Below, piece by piece: positions 62,090-64,000 of a DNA stretch of 64,000 nt. Positions within the stretch are counted from its first letter, which is position 1, and each line of letters opens with the position of its first letter. This DNA comes from CAWCXF01 sp963799455 (GTDB taxonomy: Bacteria; Pseudomonadota; Alphaproteobacteria; Rhodobacterales; Rhodobacteraceae). Made by a program: the position numbers and the translations under genes. The notes below the pieces were generated by a model. That model did no database searches, was not told the origin of the DNA, and was given only the letters and a program-made list of their open reading frames with translations. The stretch is from assembly GCA_963799455.1 (NCBI GenBank), contig CAWCXF010000007.1, positions 496,001 through 560,000 of the forward strand, read 5' to 3'.

Positions 62090-63100
62090 ATGACCACGAT
62101 CGGATTCGGCGACCTCGCCCGCACGACGCCCCTGGCGCGGCAGGGCGCGCAGGCGCGCGCCGACCTCGCCCGGCTCTCCCAGGAGCTGACCACCGGGCGC
62201 CAGGGCGACGTGGCGGCGGCCGCGAAGGGCGACCTGCGCGCGATCGCGGGGATCGAGCGCTCGCTGGCGCTGCTCGGGCGCTCGGAGGCCGCGGCGACCG
62301 CGGCGCAGGGGCGGATGGACGCCATGCAGGCAGGGCTCGAAGCCGTGCAGGAGGCCGCGAGGGGCGCCGCGTCGGGCCTTTTGTCGGTGGCGGGCCCCGC
62401 GGCCACGGCCGGCATGGGGCAGGCCGGGGGGATCGCCCGCGCGGCGCTCGGCGGCGCGCTCTCGGCGCTCTCGGCGCGGATGGGCGACGTGCACCTCTTC
62501 TCGGGCGCGGCCTCGGACGGCGCACCCCTGCCAGGCATGGACGAGATGCTGGGCGCGCTGCGCGCCGAGGTCGGGCCTCAGTCCGACCCCGCGGCGCTGC
62601 GCGCGGCGGTCCAGGCCTGGTTCGCGCCCGGCGGCGGGCTGGACGCGGCCTTCCCGCGGCCCGGCGCCGACGAGCCCGCCGTGGTGCCGCTCGCCCCCGG
62701 CGAGACGCTGAGCATCGCGGCCACGGCCGCGGACCCCGCGATCCGCGGCACGCTTGCGGCGCTGGCGACGGCCGTGCTGGCCGGCGAGAACCAGGGCGGC
62801 GCGATGGACCGGGAGGCGCAGCGCGAGGCGCTCGCGGCCGCAGGGGCCGCGCTGGTGTCCGACGCGCCCGGGCTCACCGGCCTGCGCGGCCGGCTCGGCA
62901 CCTCCGAGGGCCAGTCCGAGCGCGCGCTGGCGCGCATCCGCTCGGAGAGCTCGGCGCTGGAGCTGGCGCGCGGCGAGGCGCTGGAGGTGGACCGCTACGC
63001 GGTCGCCACCGAGTTCCAGGCGGCCCAGGCGGGGGTCGAGACGCTCTACCTCGTGACCGCGCGGCTCTCCAACCTCTCGCTCGCCAAGTATCTGGGATGA
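62090..63100 (+). CDS. flgL: Hook-filament junction protein FlgL
   Basis: This 336-residue flagellin-like junction protein begins MTTIGFGDLARTTPLARQGA and has the coiled-coil ARLSQELTTGRQGDVAAAAK, ending VATEFQAAQAGVETLYLVTA and RLSNLSLAKYLG, the C-terminal helix typical of FlgL. It follows flgK by 4 bases (stop TGA, then GGCC, then ATG). Its TGA overlaps the ATG of flgI (ATGA), so expression of flgI is coupled. Confidence 0.93.
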   Translation: MTTIGFGDLARTTPLARQGAQARADLARLSQELTTGRQGDVAAAAKGDLRAIAGIERSLALLGRSEAAATAAQGRMDAMQAGLEAVQEAARGAASGLLSVAGPAATAGMGQAGGIARAALGGALSALSARMGDVHLFSGAASDGAPLPGMDEMLGALRAEVGPQSDPAALRAAVQAWFAPGGGLDAAFPRPGADEPAVVPLAPGETLSIAATAADPAIRGTLAALATAVLAGENQGGAMDREAQREALAAAGAALVSDAPGLTGLRGRLGTSEGQSERALARIRSESSALELARGEALEVDRYAVATEFQAAQAGVETLYLVTARLSNLSLAKYLG

Positions 63101-64000
63101 GGGTGCGCGCGCCCTCGCCGGCACCCGTCGCGCCGTCCCCCCCGGTGCGGGCGATCCCGCCGGTGCGGGCGATCCCGCCGGGCGGCGTGCCGCTGCTCCT
63201 GGCGGTGGGGGGGGCCGCGCTGTCGCTGTCGCTGGTCCTGCGGGGCCTCGCCTCGCGGGGCGCGGGGCGGGCGCTCGCGCTCCTCGCGGCGCTGACGCTG
63301 GCGCTCGCGGGGCCCGGCGCACCGGCCATCGCGGGCGGCCTCGCGGACGGGATGGGCGGCTTCGACGGCATGGGGGGCGGCTGCAACGGCTCGTCCATCG
63401 GAGGCGACGGCAGCGCGGTGCGGATCAAGGATCTGGTCGAGTTCGACGGCGTGCGCGGCAACGACCTGGTGGGCTACGGCCTCGTCGTGGGGCTCAACGG
63501 CACCGGCGACGGCCTGCGGAACTCGCCCTTCACCGAGGACATCATGGCGACCGTGCTGGAGCGGCTCGGCGTCAACGTCTCGGGCGAGACCTTCCGGCCG
63601 AAGAACGTCGCGGCCGTCCTGGTGACGGCGGAGCTGCCGCCCTTCGCGCGGGCGGGTGCCAGCATCGACGTGACGGTCTCGGCGATCGGCGACGCGTCGA
63701 GCCTCCTGGGCGGCACGCTGGTGATGACGCCGCTCAACGCCGCCGACGGCGAGGTCTACGCGGTGGCGCAGGGCACCGTGATCTCGGGCGGCGTGTCGGC
63801 CACCGGCGACGCGGCCAGCGTCATCGAAGGGGTGCCGACCTCGGGCTCGATCCCCTCGGGGGCGCGCGTCGAGCGCGAGGTGGCGTTCGACCTGTCGAGC
63901 CTCTCGACGGTGCGGCTGGCGCTCAGGACGCCCGACTTCACCACCGCCGGGCGCATCGAGCAGGCGATCAACGCCTGCTTCGGCCACACGGTGGCGATGA
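63097..64000 (+). CDS. flgI: Flagellar P-ring protein FlgI, 5' part
   Basis: The gene runs past the window edge; about 301 codons are visible. The conserved protein begins at residue 109 with RIKDLVEFDGVRGNDLVGYG and LVVGLNGTGDGLRNSPFTED, followed by LERLGVNVSGETFRPKNVAA. Ahead of it lies an unusual 108-residue region: an 18-bp repeat coding VRAIPP twice, a hydrophobic stretch (RALALLAALTLALAGPGAPA) that probably is the real signal sequence, and a Gly-rich segment with one cysteine (GGGCNGSSIGG). FlgI normally starts a few residues before the RLKD motif. The true start may be one of the internal GTG or ATG codons after 63180. FlgI forms the periplasmic P-ring. Confidence 0.9.
   Translation, partial: MRVRAPSPAPVAPSPPVRAIPPVRAIPPGGVPLLLAVGGAALSLSLVLRGLASRGAGRALALLAALTLALAGPGAPAIAGGLADGMGGFDGMGGGCNGSSIGGDGSAVRIKDLVEFDGVRGNDLVGYGLVVGLNGTGDGLRNSPFTEDIMATVLERLGVNVSGETFRPKNVAAVLVTAELPPFARAGASIDVTVSAIGDASSLLGGTLVMTPLNAADGEVYAVAQGTVISGGVSATGDAASVIEGVPTSGSIPSGARVEREVAFDLSSLSTVRLALRTPDFTTAGRIEQAINACFGHTVAM

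Overview
The window is a very GC-rich (roughly 70% or more) stretch of an alphaproteobacterial chromosome, most likely from the order Rhodobacterales. Supporting signs are the motB-flgE-flgK-flgL-flgI gene order, two TRAP transporter loci, a formate dehydrogenase/fhs/folD one-carbon block, and CtrA-type TTAA-N7-TTAA boxes. I cannot name the genus from sequence alone.

Layout. (1) 1-3214: the end of a formate dehydrogenase alpha subunit, then fhs and folD. (2) 3307-6245, minus strand: a decaying operon of a frameshifted CaiB/BaiF CoA-transferase, a frameshifted TRAP large permease and a TRAP binding protein cut to 119 residues. (3) 6246-12632: a graveyard of insertion sequences. It holds an IS1182-like transposase split by an IS256-family element, itself replaced internally by a second IS256-family element, followed by a long integrase-type transposase relic and an IS5-family relic that keeps its ends. 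(4) 12819-26744: a surface-polysaccharide region with UDP-glucuronate decarboxylase, an FAD oxidoreductase, two sulfotransferases, FkbM- and CmoA-like methyltransferases, five glycosyltransferases and a flippase; three of these genes are frameshifted. (5) 26741-28222: a LacI regulator, tRNA-Arg(CCU) and a seven-copy 13-bp repeat. (6) 28622-33603: a sugar dehydrogenase fused to a PEBP domain, an SRPBCC protein, a zinc alcohol dehydrogenase and a short-chain dehydrogenase. (7) 33685-34347: remains of a Phd/VapC toxin-antitoxin pair. (8) 34571-39391: an intact TRAP operon coupled to an amidase and a tiny membrane protein. (9) 39392-41231: non-coding sequence, with an AT-richer end carrying a perfect CtrA-type box. 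(10) 41232-56987: one uninterrupted gene for a 5,251-residue, apparently cysteine-free, multidomain extracellular protein. (11) 57371-58207: an FAH-family hydrolase. (12) 58344-64000: flagellar motor, hook and filament-junction genes, with flgI running off the end.

The strongest candidate for something undescribed is the giant protein. It has a sugar-dehydrogenase-like beta-propeller at its N-terminus, two malectin-like domains, a four-times-repeated lectin-like module usually preceded by aspartate-rich calcium-loop sequence, a cysteine-free MopE-like segment and glycine-rich linkers. It has no signal peptide and no secretion genes nearby. CtrA-type boxes lie upstream of it, upstream of flgE and, in a weaker form, upstream of a polysaccharide operon. 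This suggests, without proof, that adhesion, surface polysaccharide and motility share cell-cycle control.
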